A stretch of DNA of 64,000 nt from Polynucleobacter sp. MWH-CaK5 (GCF_018687615.1 NZ_CP061299.1:1411433-1475432), one strand, 5' to 3'. Numbered from the stretch's first letter, positions 1 to 9,301 are shown. Numbers and translations: made by a program. The notes: generated by a model not told the origin, from the sequence alone.

Positions 1-281
1 GCCACCAAGTCTTGACCAACCGTGTCGTGACGATTCCAGTCAAAAGCCAACTTTAACTTTGTGCCAACGCCATCAGTGCCAGAAACCAAGACCGGCTCTT
101 TGTAGCGCTTAGGCACCTCAAAAAGCGCTCCAAAGCCACCAATACCCGCCAAAACGCCTTCGCGCATGGTTTTCTTTGCCATCGGCTTGATACGCTCAAC
201 CAGCGCGTCACCAGCCTCCATATCAACACCGGCGTCGCGGTAAGAAAGACCTTGAGATTTAGAAGAATTTTGATCAGACAT
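1..281 (-). CDS. purM: Phosphoribosylformylglycinamidine cyclo-ligase (AIR synthase), N-terminal part only
   Basis: The first 93 residues of PurM are read on the minus strand from the ATG at 281; the rest lies beyond the left edge. PurM closes FGAM to AIR with ATP in de novo purine synthesis, in the cytoplasm. The sequence shows the family opening (LSYRDAGVD near residue 12) and the strongly conserved SGTDGVGTK at about residues 67-75. It is divergent from the permease gene starting at 340, leaving a 58-bp shared promoter region. The purine gene purK at the other end of the window is unrelated in transcription. Confidence 0.95.
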   Translation of the reverse strand, partial: MSDQNSSKSQGLSYRDAGVDMEAGDALVERIKPMAKKTMREGVLAGIGGFGALFEVPKRYKEPVLVSGTDGVGTKLKLAFDWNRHDTVGQDLV

Positions 282-339
282 GGCTATAAATGTATTTGAA
301 TCAGTAGAATCTTAGAATTCTAGTGGATACGCTAAACCT

Positions 340-1329
340 ATGGCTTCTTTATTAACAATTTTCCTGGCTGCATTTATCCTGGCTTATGTCTTAAGGCCTT
401 TATACAAGAGCCTTGTAGGCTTAGGAACGCATAAAACTGTCTCCGCATTTTTGACCGTTTTAATCGGGTTTTTAGGTGTTTTTGGCCTAATGGTGCTTTT
501 TTTGAGTGTTTTACAAAAAGAATTGCCCGCCTTAAGGCAGCAACTACCGACTTGGCTGGCGCAAATTCAAAATCTCATTCAACCATGGTTGGATAGTCTT
601 GCACTTAGCTTCGATCTACAAAAAATTCAAGAAACGATTCAAACTAAAGTCAGCGCTCACCTATCAAATAATGCCGATACATTGATCAGCGATGGCTTAT
701 CAACGGTTTTAAATTCTGGACAAACCATCATCGGCAGCATCGTTGGTCTTGTCTTGATTATTTTTGTGGTTTTTTACTTGATCATTCAGTGGGAAGATTT
801 TTTCAAAAAAATGAGCCCCATGATTCCTCCAAGATGGCTTGGTCAAACCAAACAAATCTTGTCAGAGATTGATGAGCTGCTATCTCAATACCTGAGAGGC
901 CAACTCTTGGTGATTGCGGTGCTGTCAGTCTACTACTCGATCGGTCTTTCATTATTGGGTATGACCGGCGCGATTGCACTGGGACTATTCACAGGGTTGG
1001 CAATTTTCATTCCGTATATCGGTTACGGCGTTGCTTTGATCTTGGCCCTTCTATCCGCTCTATTACAAGCAGAAACTGGGGTCAGTATTTTGGCGGTGTT
1101 GGCGATTTACATTGTTGGTCAAACAATCGAAAGCTTCTTCCTAACACCTAAATTGGTGGGAGAAAAAATTGGCCTGCATCCAGTCTTGGTAGTTTTTGCC
1201 TTGATTCTTTTTGGTGGCTGGTTCGGTTTCTTCGGAGTCCTCTTGGCCCTTCCAATGAGTGCGATTGTGTTGGTGTTAGGACGTCACCTGATGACCTTCT
1301 ATAAAAACTCTTCTTGGTACAGAGGTTAG
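340..1329 (+). CDS. AI-2E family transporter (PerM/YdiK-like membrane protein)
   Basis: A 329-residue polytopic membrane protein with about seven hydrophobic segments and the family features AYVLRPLY near the N-terminus and, late in the protein, IVGQTIESFFLTPKLVGEKIGLHP. The family exports varied small solutes (autoinducer-2, ions); the substrate here cannot be read. An in-frame stop at 331-333 lies just upstream, so ATG 340 is the earliest ATG. The protein therefore begins inside what is normally the end of the first transmembrane helix and is about 20 residues short at the N-terminus compared with my expectation for the family. The gene abuts hda, probably as one transcript. Confidence 0.85.
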   Translation: MASLLTIFLAAFILAYVLRPLYKSLVGLGTHKTVSAFLTVLIGFLGVFGLMVLFLSVLQKELPALRQQLPTWLAQIQNLIQPWLDSLALSFDLQKIQETIQTKVSAHLSNNADTLISDGLSTVLNSGQTIIGSIVGLVLIIFVVFYLIIQWEDFFKKMSPMIPPRWLGQTKQILSEIDELLSQYLRGQLLVIAVLSVYYSIGLSLLGMTGAIALGLFTGLAIFIPYIGYGVALILALLSALLQAETGVSILAVLAIYIVGQTIESFFLTPKLVGEKIGLHPVLVVFALILFGGWFGFFGVLLALPMSAIVLVLGRHLMTFYKNSSWYRG

Positions 1330-1334
1330 CTCTA

Positions 1335-2093
1335 GTGTCTCAATCGCCCTCTCTACCTCGCCAAATAGCACTGGATCTTGGTCACACACCAAAGCCCACG
1401 CTGGATAATTTCATTGCCACGGGCAATGAAAATCTGATCGCTGTTTTAAAAGATATTCAAAGTAACTGGCAGCAAGCCCCATCAGAACAAAAGGTATTAA
1501 GCACTGACTCAAAGATGATTCATCTTTGGGGCGCTAGTGGCTCCGGTCGCACTCACCTTCTATCCGCACTCCAGCTACAGGCAGCTGAATTGGGTATCAA
1601 CGCCTATCTGCTCAATCACGACAGCAGCATGGATGAATGGCGAGCCTGCGCAGATGTCTTAATTGAAAACAATCAAGCGCCAGGTTTACTGTGCGTTGAC
1701 GACATTGACCATTTGAGTGAATTTGCTCAAGGCGCCTTATTCAGACTTCACAACCTGATTCGTGAAGCAAGTCATCAACACTTGATCACCACCAGTCTTG
1801 CACCATCTTCGAATTTACAAATAAGAGAAGATTTAAAAACACGCTTGGTCTGGGGTTTGGTGTTTCAGATGCACGCCCTGTCTGATGCCGAAAAATTACA
1901 AGCACTCCAACAAGCTGCCACCGAACGCGGCTTACAAATCTCTAGCGAGGTTGCCCCTTGGCTGTTGAAGCACTTTCATCGTGACATGCCAAGCTTGATG
2001 TCTTTATTAGAGGCCTTGGACAATTACTCGCTTGAAACCAAAAGAGCGATCACTCTTCCATTATTAAAAGAAATGCTTGCTCAAAAAAATTGA
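1335..2093 (+). CDS. hda: DnaA regulatory inactivator Hda (DnaA-related AAA+ protein)
   Basis: A 252-residue DnaA-like ATPase without a DNA-binding domain IV. With the beta clamp it stimulates hydrolysis of DnaA-bound ATP and so limits re-initiation. It opens with QIALDLGHTPKPTLDNF, where the family carries a clamp-binding segment, followed by the Walker A variant GASGSGRTH and the Walker B-like CVDDID. I choose GTG 1335, with AGAGG about 9 bases upstream, over TTG 1314, which would overlap the permease gene by 16 bases. It lies between the permease and a HAD phosphatase, as in related Burkholderiales. Confidence 0.88.
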   Translation: MSQSPSLPRQIALDLGHTPKPTLDNFIATGNENLIAVLKDIQSNWQQAPSEQKVLSTDSKMIHLWGASGSGRTHLLSALQLQAAELGINAYLLNHDSSMDEWRACADVLIENNQAPGLLCVDDIDHLSEFAQGALFRLHNLIREASHQHLITTSLAPSSNLQIREDLKTRLVWGLVFQMHALSDAEKLQALQQAATERGLQISSEVAPWLLKHFHRDMPSLMSLLEALDNYSLETKRAITLPLLKEMLAQKN

Positions 2094-2109
2094 GCATAAT
2101 GTTACCTAG

Positions 2110-2790
2110 ATGACACAAATTGCCTTATTTGACTTAGACCACACCTTATTACCCATTGATAGCGATCATGAATGGGGAAGATTTTTAGCAAAAATTGGGG
2201 TCGTTGATTCTGAGTATTACGCCTTGCAAAATGAACGTTTTTACGCTGACTACAAAGCTGGTCGCTTAGATATCTATGCTTTTCTTGAGTTTGCTCTAAA
2301 GCCTTTATCAGAACACTCAAGAGCGCAATTAAATGAATGGCATCTTCAGTTCATGGAAGAAGTGATTCAACCTCAACTCAAACCAAGCGCCTTTGATTTG
2401 GTGAAACGTCATCAAGATGCTGGCGACTTGTGTTGCGTTGTCACTGCCACCAATAGCTTTGTGACCAGACCCATTGTTGCTGCATTTCAGATTGATCACT
2501 TGATTGCCACCGAGCCAGAAGTGATTGGCGATCCATTGACCGGTAACTTTTCAGGAAAAGTGTCAGGTCTTCCTAACTTCAAAGAAGGCAAAGTCACTCG
2601 CTTGGAAGCATGGCTAAAAGATCAACAGCTGTCTTTGAGCTCTGTGAAAAGCAGCTACTTTTATTCAGACTCAATCAATGATTTGCCTTTGCTAGAAAAA
2701 GCATCTCACCCAGTGGCAACCAATCCGGATGCCAGACTGCGAGAGCTTGCAGTAAAAAATCAGTGGCCCATTTTGGAATTATTTGCATGA
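2110..2790 (+). CDS. HAD-IB family hydrolase (SerB-like phosphatase)
   Basis: A 226-residue haloacid dehalogenase phosphatase of subfamily IB. Motif I is FDLDHTLL (nucleophile Asp9, second Asp11), motif II is the VTATNSF region, and motif III/IV is YSDSINDLPLL. It resembles phosphoserine phosphatase, but members of this subfamily act on several phosphomonoesters, so the substrate is unknown. The gene starts 16 bases after hda and its TGA overlaps the pcnB ATG (ATGA), implying translational coupling. Confidence 0.85.
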   Translation: MTQIALFDLDHTLLPIDSDHEWGRFLAKIGVVDSEYYALQNERFYADYKAGRLDIYAFLEFALKPLSEHSRAQLNEWHLQFMEEVIQPQLKPSAFDLVKRHQDAGDLCCVVTATNSFVTRPIVAAFQIDHLIATEPEVIGDPLTGNFSGKVSGLPNFKEGKVTRLEAWLKDQQLSLSSVKSSYFYSDSINDLPLLEKASHPVATNPDARLRELAVKNQWPILELFA

Positions 2791-4184
2791 TTCGTCGATT
2801 CATCAATAAATTACTAAAAAAGCCAACAGGTCAAAAGAAGTTGATCCATGGTCATGCTCTGACCGCCCAAAAAATCAGCAAGCGAACTCACCGAATCAAT
2901 CCCGATTTGCTTTCAAAGAATGCTGTGAAAGTCACTCACGTTCTTCAAGACGCTGGTTATGACGCCTACATCGTGGGTGGTGCTGTGCGTGACTTGCTCC
3001 TTGGAATTGCACCCAAAGATTTTGATGTGGCAACCAACGCCACACCTGATCAAGTTCAAAAACTATTCCGTCGCTCAAGATTGATTGGTCGACGCTTTCA
3101 AATTGTGCACGTTACCTTCTACGGCAAAGAGCGCCCAGAGATCATCGAAGTTTCTACATTCAGAGCTCACGCTCAGGCAGATCAAGCCGATGTAGCGGCC
3201 AGTGGCAGAATTCTTCGTGACAACGTTTGGGGTGATCAGGCAGAAGATGCCACACGCAGAGATTTCTCGATCAACGCGATGTACTACGATCCACAAACCG
3301 AAGTTGTCTTGGATTACCACAATGGCATGAAAGATTTAAACGCCAAAATTATCAGAATGATTGGCGAACCAAGTCAGCGATACCGTGAAGATCCGGTTCG
3401 CATGCTAAGAGCCATTCGATTCGCCGCCAAAACTGGCTTTGTGATTGAAAAAGACACCCTGGCCCCTCTTAAAGAGTTGGGCGATCTGATTCAGGATGTG
3501 CCAAGCTCACGCTTATTTGATGAGATTCTTAAGCTACTCATGTCAGGCCACGCTTGGGCCTCTATTGAGGGTTTAGAAAAAGTTGGCTTGCATCACAAAA
3601 TACTTCCCCTCATCGAAGTCATCTTGAGTGACGACGATAGAACTGCCTTCGTTAAGAAGTCCCTAGAAAATACGGATGAAAGAATCAAATCTGGCAAACC
3701 AGTTTCTGCCGGCTTCTTGTTTGCAACACTTCTTTGGCATGACGTACAAGAAGCCTGGGCAAATTTTGAAAGCTCTTCGATGCCAGCTGTTCCAGCATTG
3801 CATGCTGCAATTGACCAGGTTTTTGAACGTCAAAAAGAATTCTTAGGCATGCAAAGACGTCACGAGGCTGATATGCGTGAAATCTGGACCATGCAACCTC
3901 GTCTAGAAAAGCGCGTCGGTCGATATCCTTACCGCTTGGTTGAAAGTCCAAAATTCAAGGCTGCCTACGATTTCCTCTTGTTACGCTGCCAAACTCAAGA
4001 AATAGATGCTGAAATCGGCCAGTGGTGGACTGATTTCTGGCAAGGCGACGATCTGTCTCGGGCAGATCTGATGCTACAGGTTAAAAATACCCCAGGAGCG
4101 GCTGGAAGCTCATCCACCCCTAAAAAAAGGCGTCGCAGAACGCGCTCAAAAGCTGCAAAACCAGCCGTCGAGCAAACTAATTAA
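2787..4184 (+). CDS. pcnB: Poly(A) polymerase I
   Basis: A 465-residue nucleotidyltransferase that adds 3' poly(A) tails to RNA and so promotes decay. The NTase core is clear: GGAVRDLLLG followed by KDFDVATNATP, then RRDFSINAMYYD, the class II CCA-adding/PAP signature. The C-terminus is a basic tail (KKRRRRTRSK), typical of PAP I rather than tRNA CCA transferase. The start is taken at ATG 2787 because it overlaps the previous stop; GTG 2763 would extend eight residues into the phosphatase gene. PcnB next to folK and panB is a common proteobacterial order. Confidence 0.92.
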   Translation: MIRRFINKLLKKPTGQKKLIHGHALTAQKISKRTHRINPDLLSKNAVKVTHVLQDAGYDAYIVGGAVRDLLLGIAPKDFDVATNATPDQVQKLFRRSRLIGRRFQIVHVTFYGKERPEIIEVSTFRAHAQADQADVAASGRILRDNVWGDQAEDATRRDFSINAMYYDPQTEVVLDYHNGMKDLNAKIIRMIGEPSQRYREDPVRMLRAIRFAAKTGFVIEKDTLAPLKELGDLIQDVPSSRLFDEILKLLMSGHAWASIEGLEKVGLHHKILPLIEVILSDDDRTAFVKKSLENTDERIKSGKPVSAGFLFATLLWHDVQEAWANFESSSMPAVPALHAAIDQVFERQKEFLGMQRRHEADMREIWTMQPRLEKRVGRYPYRLVESPKFKAAYDFLLLRCQTQEIDAEIGQWWTDFWQGDDLSRADLMLQVKNTPGAAGSSSTPKKRRRRTRSKAAKPAVEQTN

Positions 4185-4224
4185 AAAAACGATACAGTAC
4201 AGTTATATTAATAAGGGAGTTCCG

Positions 4225-4728
4225 ATGGCATTGGCCTTCATTGGTCTTGGTGGCAACATTGGTGATACGCAGCAACTCATCAAAGACGCCATAGTATGTT
4301 TAGCTCAACATCCTGAGCTACGGATACTCACGCGCAGCTGCATGTACCAAAGTGCTCCAGTTGGTGCCGAAGGCCCTGATTTCATCAACGCCGTAATCTC
4401 TCTAGAAACTCAATTAGCTCCCGAAGATCTATTGGCTATTTGCCAAAACGTTGAAAACACCTTTGGTCGAGAGCGCCCTTACATCAATGCGCCTCGCACA
4501 CTTGATTTAGATGTTTTGGCTTACGATGATCTATCGATCCAAAACGAAAGATTAACGATTCCTCACCCACGAATGATTGAACGATCATTCGTTCTTTTCC
4601 CACTTCTAGAAATCGCTCCGGATATTGACTTGCCAGGATTTGGTAAATTAACGAAATACATACCAAATGTTGAGCACCAAAGAATTAACAGGGTGCAGGG
4701 GTGCAATTGCCCTAGTCAGCATATTTAA
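4225..4728 (+). CDS. folK: 2-amino-4-hydroxy-6-hydroxymethyldihydropteridine diphosphokinase (HPPK)
   Basis: A 167-residue HPPK that transfers pyrophosphate from ATP to hydroxymethyl-dihydropterin in folate synthesis. It begins FIGLGGNIGDTQQLI and contains the signature RTLDLDVLAYDD followed by IPHPRMIERSFVL, whose aspartates bind magnesium. A good ribosome site (AAGGGAG) precedes the ATG, and the AT-rich 40-bp gap after pcnB could hold its own promoter. panB follows 14 bases downstream. Confidence 0.95.
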   Translation: MALAFIGLGGNIGDTQQLIKDAIVCLAQHPELRILTRSCMYQSAPVGAEGPDFINAVISLETQLAPEDLLAICQNVENTFGRERPYINAPRTLDLDVLAYDDLSIQNERLTIPHPRMIERSFVLFPLLEIAPDIDLPGFGKLTKYIPNVEHQRINRVQGCNCPSQHI

Positions 4729-4742
4729 AGGGCAAGATACAC

Positions 4743-5573
4743 ATGAGTTATTTACAAGAATCAGCCACCACGCGTGGACTTGTGACCATTTCTAAACTTC
4801 AAGAGATGCGTCAATCAGGCGAAAAAATCGCGGTTTTGACCGCTTACGATGCAAGCTTTGCCGCCCTCATGGATCAAGCTGGTGTTGATGTGATTTTGAT
4901 TGGTGACTCCTTAGGCAATATTGTTCAAGGTGAAACCAGCACTCTGCCAGTCACGATTGAGCACATGGTTTATCACACCAGCTGTGTGGCCAAAGGACAA
5001 GCATCTGCTTTCCTAATTGCCGATATGCCGTTTGGATCTTATTCAACACCTGAGCAAGCCATGCAGAACGCGGCGCAATTGATGAGAGCTGGTGCCCACA
5101 TGGTGAAGTTAGAAGGTGGAGCTTGGCTTGCAGAAACTGTGAAGTTTTTAGTTGAACGAAGTGTGCCTGTTTGCGCACACTTGGGCCTACTGCCGCAATC
5201 GGTTCACACTTTGGGTGGTTTCAAAGTTCAGGGCAAATCAATCGAATCAGCACAAACTTTGATCAATGATGCCAAAGCCTTGCAAGAAGCTGGGGCGCAA
5301 CTGTTAGTTTTAGAAGCCATTCCATCAGAGCTTGGCAAAAAAGTGACTGAATCAATTCAAATACCAACGATTGGGATTGGTGCAGGGCCTGATTGTTCTG
5401 GTCAAGTATTGGTGATGCACGACATGTTGGGTGCATTCCCAGGCAGAAGTCCTAAATTTGTTAAAAACTTCTTAAGTGGCCAAAGCTCGATTGAAGAAGC
5501 ATTCAAATGCTACGTCCAAGAAGTCAAAACCGGGAAATTTCCCGGTCCTGAGCACTGCTTTAAATCTGCTTAA
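4743..5573 (+). CDS. panB: 3-methyl-2-oxobutanoate hydroxymethyltransferase
   Basis: A 276-residue PanB, which makes ketopantoate from alpha-ketoisovalerate and methylene-tetrahydrofolate in pantothenate synthesis. Family motifs are TAYDASFAALMDQAGVD, GDSLGN and HLGLLPQSVH, with the late PTIGIGAGP. The neighbouring folK is a biochemical fit because PanB consumes a folate cofactor. The stop overlaps the end of the convergent dnaJ gene by four bases. An 18-bp perfect palindrome at 5529-5546 lies in the last codons. Confidence 0.95.
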   Translation: MSYLQESATTRGLVTISKLQEMRQSGEKIAVLTAYDASFAALMDQAGVDVILIGDSLGNIVQGETSTLPVTIEHMVYHTSCVAKGQASAFLIADMPFGSYSTPEQAMQNAAQLMRAGAHMVKLEGGAWLAETVKFLVERSVPVCAHLGLLPQSVHTLGGFKVQGKSIESAQTLINDAKALQEAGAQLLVLEAIPSELGKKVTESIQIPTIGIGAGPDCSGQVLVMHDMLGAFPGRSPKFVKNFLSGQSSIEEAFKCYVQEVKTGKFPGPEHCFKSA

Positions 5574-6709
5574 TTAAAAAAGTCTTTCACTCGGTCGACC
5601 CAACCCTTTTGTTGAGGGTTGTGTTTGGCACCACCTGATTTCAGACTTTCATCTAATTGCTTCAAGATATCTTTTTGCTCTTGATTGAGTTTCACTGGTG
5701 TTTCTACTTGAACATGGATGTACAAGTCACCAGGCAAAGATGTTCTCAAGCTCTTGATACCTTTTGATCTCAATCTGAATGTCTTGCCACTCTGAGTTCC
5801 TTCTGGAACATCAAAGCTGGCTTTGCCAGAAAGTGTTGGCACTTGAATTTCACCGCCCAAAGCTGCATCGATGAATGAGATTGGCATTTGGCAATGTAAG
5901 TCATCGCCATCACGCTCAAACACTGAATGCTCTTTGATATGAACTTCAACGTACAAATCGCCGCTTGGTCCACCATTCACACCAGGCTCACCATTACCAG
6001 CTGAACGAATTCTCATACCGTCATCAATACCCGCAGGGATTTTGACTTCGAGTGTTTTTTGAGATTTTGTTTTGCCAGCACCATGACATTTTTTACATGG
6101 CTTAGGTATGTGCTTGCCCGATCCATTGCATCGTGGGCAAGTCTGCTGCATAGAAAAGAAGCCTTGAGAAACTCTGACTTGGCCAGCGCCATGACAAGTT
6201 CCACATGTTTCAACTTTTGTACCGGGTTCAGCACCCTCACCGCCGCAATGTTCGCAGTTAGACCAACTTGGGACTCTGATCTGTGTCTCGTGACCATGAG
6301 CCGCCTCTTCAAGCGTGATCTCCATGCTGTAGCGAAGATCGGCACCACGATAGACCTGAGGTCCACCACGGCCACCGCGAGCACCAGCAGCGCCACCACC
6401 GAAGATATCTCCGAAGATGTCGCCAAAGGCGTCTGAAAAGCCACCAAAACCTTGACCACCACCCATGCCACCCATATTAGGGTCGACACCAGCATGACCA
6501 TATTGATCATAGGCAGCGCGCTTCTGAGGATCAGATAGCATCTCATAAGCCTCTTTGGCTTCTTTGAATTTATCCTCAGCTTCTTTGCTATCAGGATTGC
6601 GGTCTGGGTGAAACTTCATAGCCAACTTACGATAAGATTTTTTGATCTCATCATCCGTGGCATTCCGAGCTACACCCAGAATCTCATAAAAATCGCGCTT
6701 GTTAGCCAA
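5570..6709 (-). CDS. dnaJ: Chaperone protein DnaJ (Hsp40)
   Basis: A 379-residue type I DnaJ, co-chaperone that stimulates DnaK ATPase and delivers substrates. The domains appear in order: J domain with HPD (KFHPDRN), a Gly/Phe-rich linker, four zinc-binding repeats (CEHCGGEG, CGTCHGAG, CPRCNGSG, CKKCHGAG) and the C-terminal substrate domains. The start is a TTG at 6709, preceded by AAGGAA that overlaps the dnaK stop. The weak start codon ten bases after dnaK may hold DnaJ below DnaK levels (inference). Confidence 0.97.
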   Translation of the reverse strand: MANKRDFYEILGVARNATDDEIKKSYRKLAMKFHPDRNPDSKEAEDKFKEAKEAYEMLSDPQKRAAYDQYGHAGVDPNMGGMGGGQGFGGFSDAFGDIFGDIFGGGAAGARGGRGGPQVYRGADLRYSMEITLEEAAHGHETQIRVPSWSNCEHCGGEGAEPGTKVETCGTCHGAGQVRVSQGFFSMQQTCPRCNGSGKHIPKPCKKCHGAGKTKSQKTLEVKIPAGIDDGMRIRSAGNGEPGVNGGPSGDLYVEVHIKEHSVFERDGDDLHCQMPISFIDAALGGEIQVPTLSGKASFDVPEGTQSGKTFRLRSKGIKSLRTSLPGDLYIHVQVETPVKLNQEQKDILKQLDESLKSGGAKHNPQQKGWVDRVKDFFN

Positions 6710-6718
6710 AACTATTCC

Positions 6719-8641
6719 TTACTTCTTGTCGTTTACTTCCTTGAATTCTGCATCAACGACATTGTCGTCCTTAGGTTTAGCATTATCACCGCCAGCTTGG
6801 GCTGCTTGGTTTTTTTCAGCCATCGCAGCATACACTTTTTCACCTAACTTCTGACTAACCTTGCCCAACTCTTCAGTTTTCGCAGTAATGGCATCTTTAT
6901 CAGTGCCCTTGCCTGCTTCTTCCAAGTCTTTCATGGCCGCTTCAATTTTTTCTTTTTCATCAGCCTCTAAAGAAGCACCGTGCTCTTCAAGGGCTTTCTT
7001 GGTTGAATGAACCAAAGCTTCCGCTGTATTTTTGGCATCCACCATTTCACGCAACTTCTTGTCTTCTTCTGCATTTTCTTCGGCATCTTTGACCATGCGC
7101 TGAATTTCATCTTCAGATAAACCAGAGTTAGCTTTAATGGTGATTTTGTTTTCTTTACCAGTTGCTTTGTCTTTGGCGCCCACATGCAAAATACCGTTAG
7201 CGTCAATGTCAAAAGATACTTCAATCTGTGGTGTGCCACGTGAGGCTGGAGCAATACCTTCAAGATTGAATTCACCCAACACTTTGTTAGCTGAAGCCAT
7301 CTCACGCTCACCCTGGAACACCTTGATGGTCACTGCAGGCTGATTATCTTCTGCTGTTGAGAACACTTGAGCATGCTTGGTTGGGATCGTGGTGTTTTTT
7401 GTGATCATTTTCGTCATCACGCCACCCAATGTTTCGATACCCAATGACAAAGGTGTCACGTCTAACAACAACACATCGGTACGATCGCCTGATAAAACTG
7501 CTCCCTGAATCGCAGCGCCTACAGCAACCGCTTCATCTGGGTTCACATCTTTACGTGGCTCTTGACCGAAAAATTCTTTTACTTTCTCTTGAACCTTAGG
7601 CATGCGAGTCATACCGCCTACCAAGATCACATCATGAATATCGCCCACAGAAACGCCAGCATCTTTGATGGCTGTGCGGCAAGGATCAATCGTGCGAGAA
7701 ATCAAGTCATCAACCAAAGACTCTAATTTTGCGCGAGTCATTTTGATGTTCAAATGCTTAGGGCCTGATGCATCAGCCGTAATGTATGGCAAGTTAATGT
7801 CTGATTGAGCGCTTGATGACAATTCAATTTTCGCCTTCTCAGCAGCTTCTTTCAAACGCTGCAAAGCTAACACGTCTTTTGAAAGATCCACGCCTTGTTC
7901 TTTTTTGAACTCATCAATGATGTAATCAATGATGCGTTGGTCAAAGTCTTCACCACCCAAGAATGTGTCACCGTTCGTTGACAACACTTCAAATTGCTTT
8001 TCGCCATCCACATCAGCAATCTCAATGATTGATACGTCAAACGTACCACCACCCAAGTCATAAACCGCAATCTTGCGATCGCCTTTTTCTTGCTTGTCCA
8101 AACCAAAAGCAAGTGCTGCTGCAGTTGGTTCGTTGATGATGCGCTTAACATCTAAGCCAGCAATACGGCCAGCATCTTTGGTTGCTTGACGTTGGCTGTC
8201 ATTGAAATATGCAGGCACAGTGATCACTGCTTCAGTGACTTCTTCACCCAAGTAATCTTCAGCCGTCTTCTTCATTTTGCGAAGAACTTCAGCAGAGATT
8301 TGTGGAGGGGCCATTTTTTTACCGCGCACCTCAACCCATGCATCGCCGTTATCAGCTTTTGCAATGGTGTAAGGCATCAAATTGATGTCTTTTTGAACTT
8401 CTTTCTCTTCAAACTTGCGGCCAATCAAACGCTTCACCGCATACAGTGTGTTGCGAGGGTTAGTCACGGATTGGCGCTTAGCAGGAGCACCCACCAAGAT
8501 TTCGCCATCTTCCATATAAGCAATGATGGAAGGGGTTGTACGAGCACCTTCTGCGTTCTCAATCACTTTAGGGGTATTACCCTCCAAAATTGAAACGCAA
8601 GAATTTGTTGTTCCTAAGTCAATACCGATGATCTTTGCCAT
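6719..8641 (-). CDS. dnaK: Chaperone protein DnaK (Hsp70)
   Basis: A 640-residue Hsp70 of normal length. The ATPase domain opens with IGIDLGTTNSCV, with the phosphate-2 motif YDLGGGTFDVSI and the interdomain linker DVLLLDVTPLSLGIET. The C-terminus has the usual acidic bacterial tail (DNVVDAEFKEV). It folds and disaggregates proteins with DnaJ and GrpE, and restrains sigma-32 in many Proteobacteria. It has its own sigma-32-type promoter at 8674-8701 in addition to the one before grpE. Confidence 0.98.
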   Translation of the reverse strand: MAKIIGIDLGTTNSCVSILEGNTPKVIENAEGARTTPSIIAYMEDGEILVGAPAKRQSVTNPRNTLYAVKRLIGRKFEEKEVQKDINLMPYTIAKADNGDAWVEVRGKKMAPPQISAEVLRKMKKTAEDYLGEEVTEAVITVPAYFNDSQRQATKDAGRIAGLDVKRIINEPTAAALAFGLDKQEKGDRKIAVYDLGGGTFDVSIIEIADVDGEKQFEVLSTNGDTFLGGEDFDQRIIDYIIDEFKKEQGVDLSKDVLALQRLKEAAEKAKIELSSSAQSDINLPYITADASGPKHLNIKMTRAKLESLVDDLISRTIDPCRTAIKDAGVSVGDIHDVILVGGMTRMPKVQEKVKEFFGQEPRKDVNPDEAVAVGAAIQGAVLSGDRTDVLLLDVTPLSLGIETLGGVMTKMITKNTTIPTKHAQVFSTAEDNQPAVTIKVFQGEREMASANKVLGEFNLEGIAPASRGTPQIEVSFDIDANGILHVGAKDKATGKENKITIKANSGLSEDEIQRMVKDAEENAEEDKKLREMVDAKNTAEALVHSTKKALEEHGASLEADEKEKIEAAMKDLEEAGKGTDKDAITAKTEELGKVSQKLGEKVYAAMAEKNQAAQAGGDNAKPKDDNVVDAEFKEVNDKK

Positions 8642-8673
8642 GCTTAACTCCTAAAAATTGTTTTATGTATGTA

Positions 8674-8701
8674 ATTTGGGGATGAATGATCTGATTTCAA
8701 G
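8674..8701 (-). promoter_or_regulatory. Sigma-32-type heat-shock promoter of dnaK
   Basis: On the minus strand CTTGAAA (8695-8701) is followed after 13 bases by CCCCAAAT (8674-8681). This closely matches the RpoH consensus CTTGAAA, 11-16 bases, CCCCATNT. It lies about 35 bases before the dnaK ATG and would allow dnaK-dnaJ induction apart from grpE. Confidence 0.8.
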
Positions 8702-8718
8702 GCCTGGTTTGTTTGGCC

Positions 8719-9300
8719 TTACTTGGGTTGACTAACAGTCACCAAAGCAGGTCTTAAAACGCGGTCTGCAATCAAATAGCCTTTTTGCAAGACAGTCACA
8801 ACAGTATTGGCCTCTTGTTCATGAGGAACCATTGCAATCGCTTGGTGGCGATGAGGATCAAATTTCTCGCCAACAGGGTTGATCTCTAAAACTCTGCCTT
8901 TTTCCAAAGCAGAAACTAATTGCTTGAGGGTTAACTCGATGCCCTCTTTCATTTTGGCAGAGTCTGCACCACTGTCTGTTAAGGCAGCATTCAAGCTATC
9001 CAAAACGGGCAATAAATTCTCAGCAAACCCTTCAATGGCAAATTTATGGGCCTTGGCCACATCTTCCATTGAACGTCTGCGGGCATTTTCTACTTCAGCC
9101 TTGGCACGCAAGAACTGGTCCTGAAACTCTTTGATTTGAGCTTCCAAAGCCAAAATGGTTTCTTCAGGCGTCAAAGGGGCTTTGGCTGCATCAGCAGCAC
9201 CAGATACGTCTGATTCTTTCGCAGCCTGATTCAACTCATTGATTTCATGAGTATTTTCTTGTGAAGTTGAAGGTGCTTCTTGGTTTTTATCTTGGCTCAT
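8719..9300 (-). CDS. grpE: Nucleotide exchange factor GrpE
   Basis: A 193-residue GrpE that releases ADP from DnaK. After a long acidic, low-complexity N-terminus comes the helical dimer region (LRAKAEVENARRRSMED), and the beta domain contains the signature FDPHRHQAIAMV and GYLIADRVLRPALVTVS. It is first in the grpE-dnaK-dnaJ unit. A heat-shock promoter and a perfect inverted repeat lie immediately upstream. There is no obvious Shine-Dalgarno sequence before ATG 9300, which is unusual for such a highly expressed gene. Confidence 0.96.
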   Translation of the reverse strand: MSQDKNQEAPSTSQENTHEINELNQAAKESDVSGAADAAKAPLTPEETILALEAQIKEFQDQFLRAKAEVENARRRSMEDVAKAHKFAIEGFAENLLPVLDSLNAALTDSGADSAKMKEGIELTLKQLVSALEKGRVLEINPVGEKFDPHRHQAIAMVPHEQEANTVVTVLQKGYLIADRVLRPALVTVSQPK

Positions 9301-9301
9301 A

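Noticed and set aside
5529..5546. 18-bp perfect palindrome ACCGGGAAATTTCCCGGT in panB
   Set aside because: It encodes part of the PanB C-terminus, has no loop or T-run, and nothing links it to regulation; it may be chance or codon-driven.
6059..6436. 125-residue plus-strand ORF opposite dnaJ
   Set aside because: It is the shadow of the conserved zinc-finger and Gly-rich region of dnaJ, with no ribosome site or family resemblance.
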